A stretch of DNA of 64,000 nucleotides from Adiantum capillus-veneris (taxonomy: Eukaryota > Streptophyta > Polypodiopsida > Polypodiales > Pteridaceae), in contig CM043957.1 of NCBI GenBank assembly GCA_014529385.2, positions 64,972,003 through 65,036,002 of the forward strand, in the 5' to 3' direction. Made by a program: the position numbers and the translations under genes. How positions within the stretch are numbered: position 1 is the first letter of the stretch; every line of letters begins with the position of its first letter. The notes under the pieces are model-generated. The model was not told where the DNA came from, searched no databases, and saw only the letters and a list, made by a program, of their open reading frames with translations. This document shows, piece after piece, positions 1 through 10,900 of the stretch.

Positions 1-108
1 CGAGTCACTTTGTTTCAGTGGTGGCTGGTTGCACATTGAGCTACTGTAGTTGGGAGCTGGCTTGTACATAGTGGTCTTTCGGCAACATGCACAACTTGTG
101 ACAACCTA
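1..108 (+). mobile_element. LINE 3'-end fragment
   Basis: This segment matches the 3' end of the large LINE at about 49815-49909, with a similar order of words (GGCTGGTTGCACA, GAGCTAC, CTTGTACATAGTGGTCT, CTTGTGAC). Similarity stops in both copies just after CTTGTGAC, which probably marks the LINE 3' end. No poly(A) follows in either copy. The 5' part of this copy lies outside the window. Confidence 0.6.
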
Positions 109-480
109 TGGAGCATAGTAATAGGGAACGGACGGAACGGACCCTAAATGTTTCAAAACGGCGTTCCACAGGTTCGACTCCTGAAACGGAGTCGAGAACA
201 AAACGTCGTTCTGGAACGGGGTGTAACCGGAACGGTGACCCGGAACAGGTGGAATGGGGGGAACGGGTTGAAACGGCACCCAGAATGGCGGAACGGGAAT
301 CCAAAACGGTCAAACCAAAAAGTCAACTTTTTTTGACTAGCCATTTGGGGTTGTTTGGGAGCTATTTGAGGACAGGTTTGGGGCTGATTTGGGGCTATTT
401 GGGGGACTAATTTGCGGCTGTTTGGAGGCTCATCTCACCTCCTCCTCAAGCTCTCAACATCTCTGCTACTCTCCTTGCTA
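109..480. repeat. degenerate GGAACGG and TTTGGGG-type repeats
   Basis: Positions 115-310 contain many degenerate copies of GGAACGG or AAACGG. Positions 335-430 contain repeated TTTGGGGCTATTTG-like words. No conserved protein is apparent; reading frames here only reflect the repeats. Confidence 0.5.
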
Positions 481-599
481 AAGCTTTAAGATTGGACACG
501 GAGCTCTAGGTGCTACCTGTTCTTTTTTGGTGGAAAGCACAACACCCTCAAAGGACAAATGTGACTTCTACCTCTCTTTCTCAAGCTTCATCCCTCCCT

Positions 600-638
<39 letters not shown>
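600..638. repeat. (CT)n microsatellite
   Basis: A run of CCCT followed by about 17 CT units. It is the first of many CT/GA tracts in the window. Confidence 0.9.
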
Positions 639-641
<3 letters not shown>

Positions 642-1536
642 AAACTCCATCCTTGTCTCAAGCTCCATCATCGTAGAACATGTCTAAATATGGCTCTAAT
701 TAAAATGGTCGAATTCAAAAGCTTCGTTTATAGTTTTCACTAACATATGAGCCTATAATACATATAATATTTGAGAGTGTTATTGTATGAAGCCAAATCG
801 ATTTGAACTCGAAGAAACCAAAGAAACTCCCATTGTAAGAGTGCATGAACCTTGCCATATACGACAACAAAACCTACAAGTTTTCCTACAATCACCGACC
901 ACCTATTCAAAAATTCACTCTCAATGTTACACTAGCACAACCAGTAATATGATATATATCACATATAGGAAAACTTCTCAAATTACCTACAGAGTCCAAG
1001 AAACACACTTCAAGTATATTACCCAGCCCTTCAATGCCTTGCAAATTGTCAAGAGCATCACAACCCTCCAATCTAAGTGACCTTACGGTGTGTCATCAAT
1101 CAACAAAGTATTGAGAGCATCATAAGGCACATTGATCTGTTTAAAGGGCTTGTAGAAAAGTGGTAAATTAGCTTTAGTTGGGTGGAAATGTCCCGTAATG
1201 GTATTATAATTTCTTTGACTATACACAAAATAAAAATTGGATCTCTGAATTTCAGCCAAATTGCAAACTATGGTAACAAGGGGATTCAAGTTTTGGGCCT
1301 GAATTGAAGACCAGACAGAAATCCTAAAACGTGGAATCAAAAAATTCAAAAATTTCTTTGTGCCTGGTCAAATTATTACTATGAGATTTCCCAAGCGGAA
1401 ACTACATAAATTGTGGAACTCTGTATGTACACTGTACGGCTGTCGCAGCAGCAACAATCCATTGAGATCCAAGATAATTAGTCTCTGCAATCATTGTGTG
1501 CATACATATAAGTAGTTAGAAACAAAAAAGAGTATA
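639..1536. other. no gene recognised
   Basis: AT-rich unique-looking sequence. Short open frames occur on both strands but none has a recognisable domain. It lies downstream (minus-strand sense) of the histone H3-Ulp1 locus and may hold its 3' UTR. Confidence 0.4.
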
Positions 1537-1738
1537 TTATTTAAGTACAATGGATATTATCGGAACAACCATATCTACTTGAATCAAGAGTCCATACTGG
1601 TCATTTCTAATGTTGACATTCTGTTGTTGAGTGTCAATGTTCCCTTTTGTATTACCAAGGGTATCCACCTCTTGTGGTTGTGCAGTACAATTCTTGTGTT
1701 TCCATGGCCGAATGGTTAAACTGTTCTGTTGTCTATTC

Positions 1739-3234
1739 CTAGCTTTGATTTGCAATGTTGGCCTCCTCCTCTACATGGTCAAGACACTCTATATCTTCTC
1801 TCGGCTCTGAAGAGCTCTTCACATCAGCAATTACAAGAGCTTGGACTCCCTCATATTGATCATGTGCCGCATCATGTGCCACAATAAAAGGCACTCCCTT
1901 AACCTCGTCTACTTGGCCTAGAACCTTTGTTGCATTCCTCGACGGCTCCGAAGAGCATTTTACATCTGTATTTTCAAAGGATTGGTCTACTTCACATTGA
2001 TCAACCCCAACTTCCGTTTCAACGGCTCCGACTGCAAAGCATACCGGTGTCTGTTCCTCTAATATGGGGTCAGTTTTAGGGATTTGGTTTCCAGTGGTGA
2101 AAATTGGCATGACTTCCTCATCATCGGTCATTGTTAAAGTTATTATATGGTTGTCGACAAAACTGTCTTCTGCATCTAAAACTCTTGGAGTTGAAAGAGA
2201 TAGTAGATGTTGAATCATTGAAGCGCGGTACCTTTGTAAATATAACAAGGTATAATTTTCTACAACATTTTACAAAATTAGGTTAGCTTATGGACAATAC
2301 TTTAATTAATAATAGCACCAAGTTGATCCAAACCATAGCATGGAAATACCTTTGACATAAATGGATTCAAAGCAAAAAAACTCTGTAGTATGTACTCTGC
2401 ATGGAGAAGACATTTCCAACCATAGGAATTTGGATATGTCTGATTAGGCACTTTGACAGCTTTAAAGGTTGCCTTGTAGAGTTCATGATTTCGACAAAGC
2501 CTTCCATAGACATGAAGTAATCTTTTTACACATCTATGAACAATGAAAGTTATTTTTTATTAACAATATTGTGGTCATCAACCATAGCCCAAATAAACAC
2601 TCAAGGTTTTATCAACACTCACACTCTTATCTCTGAATGTGTTCCTTGTATGGAGTTGATAGTCCATACCACTTGTTTGTCAAGTTCAATGCATACAAGG
2701 CTCCAATGATTATTTGATTCATATGGAAACACCAGAGTTGTGACCTAAAGCATTGGACAATGGACAAACCATCTCTCCGATGTGCCATGAGGGGTGTTTT
2801 TTATTCGGAGTGGCACAGACAACTGTGGATCTAAAACATATATTTCAGTATGGGTTTGTTGAAGGAGCTAGCTCTTTATTAAGCTACAATAAAAAACAAG
2901 GATTTAATTAGAGACCAAATACAAAAATAAAAGGATCTTAAAGGTAGAGAAGAGCACTTGCTTTAGGCATAAATAAACAATAGATTCTATAATTTGTGCA
3001 TTGGGATCTTTCAAAATCCTAATATCAATAGAATCCAGAGCTAATTGCCTACTACCATCAGCAAGGGGAATGGTTGCTAACAATCCTTCTTTCATGGAAT
3101 GTAAAATATCATTGTTTCTTTCATTTAAGTCTGTGGTAACTTGCCCATAATTTTTCCTATGGGCCTCTTCATCAGTAGAAGCAGTCTGTATCCTCTTTAA
3201 TTTCTATACTTCCAGGTAACGTCTTTCTTCTTGC
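1739..3234 (-). pseudogene. Ulp1-type (C48) protease domain with helical linker, multi-exon, decayed
   Basis: On the minus strand this continues the histone H3-like frame. A charged, probably helical linker (about 3234-2960) contains one in-frame TAG at 3204-3206. After an acceptor near 2832 (TATATGTTTTAG) comes the protease core. The word NNHWSLVCIEL carries the expected His (codon 2706-2708). TINSIQ has Asn (2655-2657) where C48 proteases have the catalytic Asp. Another acceptor (TTCATTGTTCATAG, about 2534) leads into an exon with the Q-x-x-x-NS-x-x-C box (Cys codon 2410-2412) and a likely donor AAAG|GTATTT near 2344. A third exon (about 2262-1739) holds the domain's C-terminal helix and an acidic tail ending in TAG. 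An in-frame TAG at 2745-2747 precedes the His. C48 enzymes cleave SUMO-like modifiers; the Asn substitution and stops suggest this copy is inactive. Ulp1 domains also occur in plant transposons, but no transposase is visible here. Confidence 0.6.
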
Positions 3235-3807
3235 TCAACTCTGGCTCTCAACTCTGGCTCTGGTGTTCACATAATGAGTAACCTCATGAATCTTAACCCC
3301 ATGATCCATTCGGCCTGGTGGTATTAGCAATATATCCTTCATTTTAGGGTCAATAAACTCATTAGGGATAAAGAGCTTATCGTATCTCCAAGGTACTCTC
3401 TTGAGCGTCTCACTGTCCTTGTCCATTATTGTCACCCGGTGAGCATGAGCAACAACAATGGTGATATCATTAAAATACTCTAGTAAAAAATCTTCTGCTG
3501 CTTCTCGAAGACAGAGCAGGGCAACAACCTTCCATCTCATTGTACTAGCACATGCTTCCTCACAAATTTTCCTTGCTGCTCTTTGGAAAGGAAGTTTAGG
3601 GACACAAAGCTCAATACATTTTTGAGCTTTTCTAATCTCTCTAAATTAACCCATGTTTCTCTAAATATTCTTCATTCTTGGTCCCTTCAATATCTTCATT
3701 GGTTTACCTTCGGAAGTTTTCTTCTTACTAGCAGACCTTCCACATGCTTTCTTTGAAAGCCCTGGTCCTTTCCATGCCTTCCTTGCTGTTGCCTTTGTTC
3801 TTGCCAT
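3235..3807 (-). pseudogene. divergent histone H3-like protein (CENH3-like features)
   Basis: Reading starts at ATG 3807-3805, just after a good acceptor (TTTTTCTCTTACAG, 3811-3824), so a 5' UTR intron is likely. The N-terminus MARTKATARK keeps R2, T3, K4, R8 and K9 of the H3 tail and is followed by a basic region. The same frame continues into a histone fold: REIRKAQKCIEL (alpha-N/alpha-1), KLPFQRAARKI, RWKVVALLCLREAAEDFL (alpha-2) and AHRVTIMDKD (alpha-3 region). Loop 1 is one residue longer than in canonical H3 and alpha-2 reads EAAEDFL, both as in plant CENH3. Two stops (TAG 3661-3663, TAA 3646-3648) lie between tail and fold; a donor GAAG|GTAAAC upstream could remove them as a short intron. 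A C-terminal extension of about 50 residues begins after LKRV. A 13-bp tandem duplication (3236-3248/3249-3261) shifts the frame; without it the frame runs into the downstream linker. Confidence 0.7.
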
Positions 3808-3838
3808 TCCACTGTAAGAGAAAAATGCAAAGGATCTG

Positions 3839-3919
3839 TGTGTGTGTGTGTGTGTGTGTGTGTGGATCATGGTGCGTGGAGAACATAGCCTACCGCGCAC
3901 CGTGCACTAATTCTTGAAA

Positions 3920-3958
<39 letters not shown>

Positions 3959-4282
3959 TTAATTGTCATTTGATGTTTTCTCCACCACCTCTTTCACATG
4001 GCTACAATGGTTGGCGCCTGTATGGATACCCTAACTATCTGTCTAACCATCCCAATCTAGTTTGAGACATTGGTTTTAGTGCTTTGTTATCTACTCCAAG
4101 GTGGACTGGTGAGAAACGTTGTTTTGCATTGTCTGAGACTTTACCCTCTACCCCTCACTCTATCTCTCTCTCCCCTCTCTCTTTCCCTCTCTCTCTCTCT
4201 CCCTTTCTGTGGATCACGCCACAGGGGCTCAACTTTGAGATGGCATAATAGCCTATTGCGCATCGTGATCCACTTCTTGTTT

Positions 4283-4350
<68 letters not shown>

Positions 4351-4428
4351 TATGGATCACGATGCGCGGGCTCAATATTGACTAAAGAAAACAGTCCATC
4401 GTGTGCCGTGCTCCAATTCATGACTTCC

Positions 4429-4474
<46 letters not shown>

Positions 4475-4623
4475 CTTCAACAAACACTTTGGAAATACCT
4501 CTCTTCGTGGAATTAAATTGGATGAAAATGCTTGAAGGAGCTTTGCACCTTGGTTGCAGAGGTTGTATCGGCGGCAGGTCTCTCTCTCTCTCTATCTCTC
4601 GTAGAGGTCGTCTCTTTCGTTAC

Positions 4624-4675
<52 letters not shown>

Positions 4676-4920
4676 GAGGTCGTCTCTTTGATTAGGTCTC
4701 TCTCTCTCTCTCTCTTTCTATTTCATTCTCTCTCTCTCTCTCTCTCTCATCATGAATCCAAGTGTGCATTTGTTACCATAAATAGTACATGCATTTTTCG
4801 GTTGTTAAAAAATCTTTATTATGGTCGTACCACCCATTTAATGCATGTTCTTCTAACACATGTACAATAATATTCGGCTTGCTTCATTAAAAACACTAAC
4901 GGTAATGTCTATTATTGTAT
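3839..4920. repeat. CT/TG microsatellites with three copies of a short hairpin unit
   Basis: A (TG)n run (3839-3862) and CT tracts (about 3921-3957, 4290-4347, 4436-4470, 4575-4600, 4625-4672, 4697-4747) separate three related units of 60-80 bp at about 3863-3915, 4207-4285 and 4351-4425. Each unit starts TGGATCA and ends with the inverted word; in the second unit the arms GTGGATCACG and CGTGATCCAC are perfect. The word CGTAGAGGTCGTCTCTTT is also duplicated (about 4609 and 4673). From 4750 to 4920 nothing is recognisable. Confidence 0.6.

Positions 4921-4921
<1 letters not shown>

Positions 4922-4960
<39 letters not shown>
4922..4960. repeat. (GA)n microsatellite
   Basis: About 18 GA units directly upstream of the stray pol-tail copy. 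The gypsy-like sequence begins soon after this tract. Confidence 0.9.
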
Positions 4961-4963
<3 letters not shown>

Positions 4964-5002
4964 ACTTAGTAAAGGGGAGAAAAGAAATCATATTGGTGAA
5001 GC

Positions 5003-5335
5003 ATGACTTGGTTTTGCGCTACAACAGTAAGCTGGACAACACCTTCCAAAAGAAGTTTCAAATTAAGTGGGAAGGCCCTTTCAAGGTAGTGGAGTGTTTC
5101 CCGAATGGTACATATTAGTTGGCTAACCTGGATGGGTTTCTACATAAGTCAAGGGTAAATGGATTGCGTCTTAAATTGTATCATGCCAGGTTGATGATGG
5201 TCGAGCAAGATGAGCTGTATGTGGATCAAGGAGTGTTGGTGAAGGATGAGGAGACTTGTGACGCTGCGAGTCTCATATCGCTTTTTGCTGCCGCTGATCA
5301 TGAATGATCTAGCAGGCTAGGGGATGGGCAAATTA
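5003..5335 (+). pseudogene. stray copy of gypsy pol C-terminus plus polypurine tract
   Basis: This matches 12588-12920, the end of the integrase and the polypurine tract of the adjacent gypsy element. Visible words are NSKLDNTFQKKFQIKWEG with the GPF motif of the integrase C-terminal module, a TAG at 5116-5118, then ANLDGFLHKSRVNGLRLK to a TGA near 5305. The same TAG is present at 12701-12703, so both copies descend from one already mutated sequence. It sits upstream of the 5' LTR, where a normal element has only host DNA. Unequal recombination between two element copies is the simplest explanation. Confidence 0.7.
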
Positions 5336-6485
5336 TGTAAGGAGTTTTTTGGAGCAAGGGATTGCACATATGTACATAACCATGCATGGTGCATCGAATA
5401 AAGGATTGCCCAATTTCCATAGCTAGGTGGTTACGTGGGGCCCACATGTGTACAGGTAGGACAGGGTGTACATAGTGCAGCGATTTTCACTATTACCAGT
5501 ACCAGTGTGTTTTTTCTACAATAAGGAGGAGTTGGTAGCGCGTAAAACTTCTCGAGGAAGCTATCCGCGGGCCGACAACATGAGGTAAGCAGGTGCGTCA
5601 GATGGCATCTAGTGGCGTCAGGACGTCGAATCGGGTCAGTACTCGCACGCGGAGAAGTACGGACACGACGTGGGTGTTTTCTTGTGATACTTATGCAGAA
5701 AGATAATCATGAGGACCACTTTTTGGGGCCACTTCAGGTGGTGGTGGCGGGATGCATTATTGAGAAAAGCTAAGTGCCAGGTGTGCGGATGATGCAAAAA
5801 GGTGACAACTATGCACTGCGAGGTCAGTTTTTGGCCTGTTCGGGGTCCGTTTGAGGTCATCTGAAAGGCCAAGGGTGCCCAAAGAATAAAGCTAATTGTG
5901 GAAACTGAAAAAACAGAGAGAAGACCAAAAAAAATATGGAGAAGAGAGGAGGAACAGCCGTAGGTGTGTTTTTGCTCATTTTGGAGCCTGTTTTGGCCGT
6001 AAATTGCTCATCCGAGGTCGGATTTGAGCACTTCGACATTGTAGGCTGGGGTTTTGGGCCGTTCCAGACGCGATGGCGCTATCCATTTTGCCAAATTCCT
6101 CACTCTTTTTCTGCTATTTTTGCTATGTAAGTTTCTCCTATGAGCGAAGCTTCTGCTCCAATTTGTGATTGTATCTGGTATCTTTTACCCATATTGTGTG
6201 AGTTGTTTACCCCATTGGTGTTGGCCCAAGCTCATTTGTATCTAAACATCAGAAGTGCTCCTCTTTTGAGCTGAGTTTTTTGGGTGTGTGTGTGTGTGTG
6301 TGTGTGTCTCTGTGTGGAGTGGGCAAGTGGATAGTCTCTCTCCTCTCACTCCATAGGTGTGTTTCCTGTCTCGGCCAGGTGTGTTGTGTAAGCCGAGTGG
6401 TGCCCCATAGCGTGTGTGTGTATCTTCCCAAGAGTGTGTGTCGGGTCATTATAGAGGCGTTCTGTGTTTTTCCATCCCACTCACA
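5336..6485 (+). repeat. 5' LTR of Tat-like gypsy element
   Basis: It starts TGTAAGGAG and ends CCCACTCACA, 1150 bp. The start is set by the preceding purine tract CTAGGGGATGGGC and by the end of pol. It contains a (GT)n tract at 6287-6306. Confidence 0.75.
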
Positions 6486-7540
6486 TTCTTTTGGCGCCCC
6501 CATGGAGGATCTTCTTCGAGTAGCTTCTGCTTCGAGCTTTAAGCTTCGAGATTCGGGGCTACAGGTTACAGGTTATAGGTTACAAGTTACAGGTTACAGG
6601 GGTAGGTATAGGTATAGGTGATTCACACAGGTACAGGTAGCTGGAGTACAGTGATATACTAGCAGTGATGTCACTTGCAGTTGTTGTGGGTATGCATCAC
6701 TTGGCGCCTATTTGAGCGCATTGTGTACTAGATTGTACGTTACTTGTGGAAAGTGCCATTGTACGCATTTGTGGAGCCATACATGGTTGTATTTGGCAGT
6801 CCCAACCATTTCTGAGACTTGGTCTGGAAGATAGTCATTTCTGAGACTTGACTATACGCGATTTGCATTAGCCTTCGTGTGAGGGTCGATAGCGTGAGGT
6901 TTTTATTGAGCTGGGGGATTCTCAAATGTGGAGATCCTTTCGGTGATACAGGTAGCTGGAACACCCTTTTTCCTGACCTCGCCACAGGCTATGTACTAGT
7001 GAGTCCTATTTGATGCTCGGGTTCTATTGTTGGCAGTTTATGAATATATATACAGTCTATATTTTGGGTTCCTACCGCTCTACTTCTGGGGAAACTCTGT
7101 CAAAATTTTTCCAAGTTATGATGGCTGGTTTCTTGGTCTTTTGAGCCATTTATGCTGTTATGCTGCTGAAATTTTTGCAAAATCAGAGGTTAAGTCAGGT
7201 GTGCCTTCTTAGGAGTTTCATGGTTGGATTTAATGGCCCTCAATTCACTCCTTTTCATTTAACTCAAAGAATCCAGATAAATGTTCATGTGTCCAGGAAG
7301 ATTTTTTTCCAGCAGCGCATAGTCTTTATGTTCGGGCCAAGAAGATTATGAGAGATCCTGGAATGTCCTTTGCCTGTTGTCATTCCGATGATTAAGTATG
7401 AAAACTCATTTGATGTGCATGTGTTTGTCCTTATCTAAAGTTAAGCTCCATTGAAGTTTCTGGGGATTGGGTAGTGAGAAGTTTTGGGTTCTTGCACGTG
7501 TGTTCGAAGGGGTTCTCAAAGCATTATAACTTGGGTAGCC
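6486..7540 (+). other. gypsy leader, candidate primer site, shared leader segment
   Basis: TGGCGCC at 6492-6498 could be the primer site (its first 7 nt fit a tRNA-Asp 3' end) but the match does not continue. Short repeats of GGTTACA follow (6560-6600). Positions about 6697-7010 are clearly related to 38200-38510 in the outer copia leader, and a core at 6883-6960 also to 39876-39950 in the inner copia. The word GGGGAAACTCTGTCAAAATT (7088-7107) recurs in the other leaders as well. Confidence 0.6.
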
Positions 7541-9811
7541 ATGGCTTTCTCTTATCCGGAGTTTCATGGAAGAAGTGATGAAGATGTGGAAGAATTTTTG
7601 GAAAAGATGGAGGTTGCCTGCATTAGCAACCAGATTCATGACCCTGTGCAGATGTTACGCCTTCTCCAAATTTGTTTGAAGAGTGATGCACGAGTTTGGT
7701 CTAAAGCATTTGAAGAGGAGTTGCGTGTGGCTGATCCACCTGTAAGGTTGAGTTGGGACAATCTACGACATGGGTTGGAAGTGGAGTTTGTGAAGATAGA
7801 AGATCCTGACAAAGTGTGGCAAGAAGTATAGGCTTTGGTGCAAAAGGAAGGTGAGCCAGTAGATGCGTACATACGTAAGTTTTCATTGGCATGGGAGCGA
7901 ATGTGCAAGGCCTTAGCACCATAGTTACCCCCGCCTGACATGATGAAGAAGGACAGGTTCTTGGCTGGTCTTTGGGAGAATATACGTTGGAGAGTGGAGC
8001 TAAAGAAGCCTAGGACATATGAAGATGCACTAGAGGTAGCAAGGAACAAAGAGTGGAAGCTGAGAAAAATGAGCCAGTTAGGGGTGGAGTCTTTGCCCAT
8101 GAGGTCTGAATTTCACCCTATGGTTTCTTTGCAAGGTCGCATGCCAGGGGTTCATCATGAACCAGTGGTTTCTGTTACTCCTCAAGTTATGCCAGTAGTG
8201 GTCACTACAGCAGTGCAAGATGATGGGCTAAGGCAAGACATGAGGCAAGTGGTACATTTAATGAATAATCTCACCCTAAACATGCTAGGTCAAGTGGGAA
8301 ATAATTGAGGTCGAGGGAGGTATGCAAATCAGCCAGGAGGTGAAGAAAGACCTAGGAATGGTGTTGGACAAAGCAATGGTAGGTTTTGGAGGCAGACGCC
8401 CACATGTTACAATTGTGAAGAGTTGGGTCACATCAGCCCGCAATGTGATAAGCCACCAAGGATGGGGGGAGACATGTATCCATTGCCAAGACAGGTGTTA
8501 ACTAGGTCAAATGATTATGGCATCGAAATTAAGGGAGATAAAGGAACTAGTGGATTAACCCAAGAGGAAAAGGGAAAGACAAAAGTGCTAAGTGTAGTCA
8601 CCTTGGAGAAGGCATCAAAGCTAGAGGATACATTAGTGATGCCTATTGGGAAGAGGACCGCAGAGGATAAGGAAGGAAGAAGTGCCCCAGGTCCTAGTAA
8701 GAAGAAAGGAAAGAGCCATGAAGGCGAGGATGTCAAGGCCAAGAGGAAAAGGAGAGCTCATCTAAAGTTTCATGTTTCATCTTTTTCACTAGGGGATGGG
8801 CAATTAAGCTATGACTTGAAGGAGGATCTGACGAGCAGGAAGGCAGATGTTACTTTTGGGCAGCTTATAGAGATGGTGCCTAAGATAAAGCGACAGTGGA
8901 AGAGGATGGTTAACCCAATGGAGAAAGAGCCAGAGAGAGGTTCAGTAAAGGTGTTGGCAATGGATGAGCTACTAGACATTTGTCCAATAGTAGATGTGTG
9001 GCATAAAAGGAAAAATTTGGGACAAGGTTATGTGGATGGCGGAGCCCAAATATGCATCATAACACACTCATGCATTGAGAAGATGGGTCTCACAGTGGCT
9101 GGGGTGTCAGGTTTTCGGATCAGATTGGCAAACCATCAAAAAGTAAAATGCTTGGGTGTTGTAAAGAGCTTAGAAGTGGAGGCATATGATGCAAAGGCAG
9201 TGGTTGATTTTCATGTGATGCCAGCAGGGTTGGAAGCATATCCTATTATACTGGGCAGACCATGGTTACGTGCAGTGGGAGCTGTTCAAGATTGGCGACA
9301 TGGTACGATTAGACTCTATGGAAAGACAGGTACCAAGAAGCTTTATAATATGGACACAAGGAAACGATTAGAGGAGCTTTATGAAGATGAGGATGAGTCT
9401 AGTGATGAAGACTCTTCCACAGTGACAGATGAGGACAATGATAGCACTACCAGCAGTGATGAGGATGCTGATGTTGCATTTCTTTTGATGGACAAAGAAA
9501 TCCAGGAGTTTGGTTTAGTTGCATTTGCAAATGAGGTTGAAGATGAAAGTGAAGGGCCTTATGAAGTGATTGAAGGGCTGATGCAAACCAAGGTTGAGTT
9601 GTCAAAGAAGCAGGAATTGATGACACAAATGATTAGTGGAGACCTCTCAGCTATGGAGACGGATATATATTTGCACATGCTGGCTAGTTTTCCTGATTTG
9701 TTCATTACTTCATATGAAGAGATCAGAGGGTTCAAGGGCGAAGAGATGCATATAGAGCTGAAAGAAGGTGCTAAGCCAGTGCGGCAAAGGCTAAGAAGGA
9801 TGGGTCAATAG
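7541..9811 (+). pseudogene. gypsy gag and aspartic protease
   Basis: The frame starts MAFSYPEFHGRSDEDVEEF at 7541, the usual start of a retrotransposon gag. Stops at 7829-7831 (TAG), 7922-7924 (TAG) and 8306-8308 (TGA, in an RGRGR-like stretch) interrupt gag. A zinc knuckle CYNCEELGHISPQC lies at about 8408-8450. A lysine- and glutamate-rich linker follows. The protease has VDGGAQICI (active-site Asp, about 9034) and the flap-side ILGRPWLRA (about 9250). An acidic serine-rich stretch (about 9375-9475) precedes the reverse transcriptase. The frame ends at TAG 9809-9811, which replaces a Gln codon within a conserved RxxxGQQ-like stretch. Confidence 0.8.
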
Positions 9812-9814
9812 CAA

Positions 9815-10900
9815 ATGGAAGCCTTGCGAGAAGAGGTGGACAAGTTATTGAAGGCAGGGTTCATAGTCCCTGTGGAGACCACAGAATGGGTGAGTCCAGT
9901 TGTAGTCAGTCCAAAGAAGGATGGGAAGTGGAGAATTTGTGTAGATTTTAAACCCTTAAACGCAGCCACTAAGAAGAACCCATATCCTCTTCCATTCTTT
10001 GATCAGATCTTGGATTCAGTGGCAGGTTATGAGAGGTACAGTGTGTGTGATGGTTTTTCAGGCTATTTTCAATTGAAGATTGCTCTTAAAGACCCCACAA
10101 AGACAACTTTTATTACCCCATGGGGCTGCTATTGCTACACATTATTGCCATTTGGGTTGTCAAATGGACCATCTTTCTATCAAGAGAGAGCAAATTGGGT
10201 ATTGGAACAATTCATTGGTAGTTGTGTTAAAGCTTTAATGGATGACTTCTGTGTCTACAGCAGTAGGGTTGAACATCATGAGAAGCTGCAGATGGTATTG
10301 GCTCGATATGATGAATGTGGAGGACAACTAAATCCAAAGAAATGTCATCTAGCACAGCCAAGGGTGAAGTTATTGGGCCATATGGTGTCAAAAAATGGCA
10401 TTGAGGCTGATCCAGATAAGGTTAAGTCTATTATTCTTCTTCCATCACCTACGAGTACGAAGCAATTGGCAACTTTTATACACAAAGTGAAGTACATGGC
10501 ACGGTTTATTCCATTGTCTTCGCAGCTTCTTTATCCATTACAACAAGTGGCAAAGCATGATCCACTGCAATGGGATGACAAGTGTGAAGAGGTGTTTCAA
10601 GAGGTCAAAGAGGTGCTGGGGGGTCTGTCAACCATGCAGGCTCCTGAGTGGGAGAAACTTTTTTATGTAAATCCATCAGTAGGGGATGATGCCATTGGAG
10701 CCATGCTATTGCAAAAGGGGAAGGGCAGCCATTATGTGAGGCCAGTGCATTGTGCAAGCCGAGTGAAGTTGGTAGCGGAGAGAAAGTTCTCGGAAGTAGA
10801 GCTAGTAATGGTTAGTGTAATATTTTCTTGTCGACGATTTTGTAATTACTTGCTACCACGACCTTTTGTTTTCTTGACGAGTTATGCCTTTTTGCCATAG
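9815..10900 (+). pseudogene. gypsy reverse transcriptase and first RNase H
   Basis: Continuous with the previous frame apart from the TAG at 9809. It shows WVSPVVVSPKKDGKWRICVD, then the catalytic YSVCDGFSGYFQ, LPFGLSNGPSFYQ, and ALMDDFCVY, where LMDD stands for the usual Y/FVDD. The connection and first RNase H follow (EWEKLFYVNPSVGDDAIGAM to AERKFSEVEL). The frame stops with TAG at 10898-10900, before the end of the RNase H. Both catalytic Asp pairs of the polymerase are present. Confidence 0.85.

Noticed and set aside
5005-6485. LTR starting at TGACTTGG (about 5006) so that pol overlaps the LTR
   Set aside because: The purine tract lies after the pol end and just before TGTAAGG; no target duplication supports the earlier start. 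A recombinant 5' end explains the data better.
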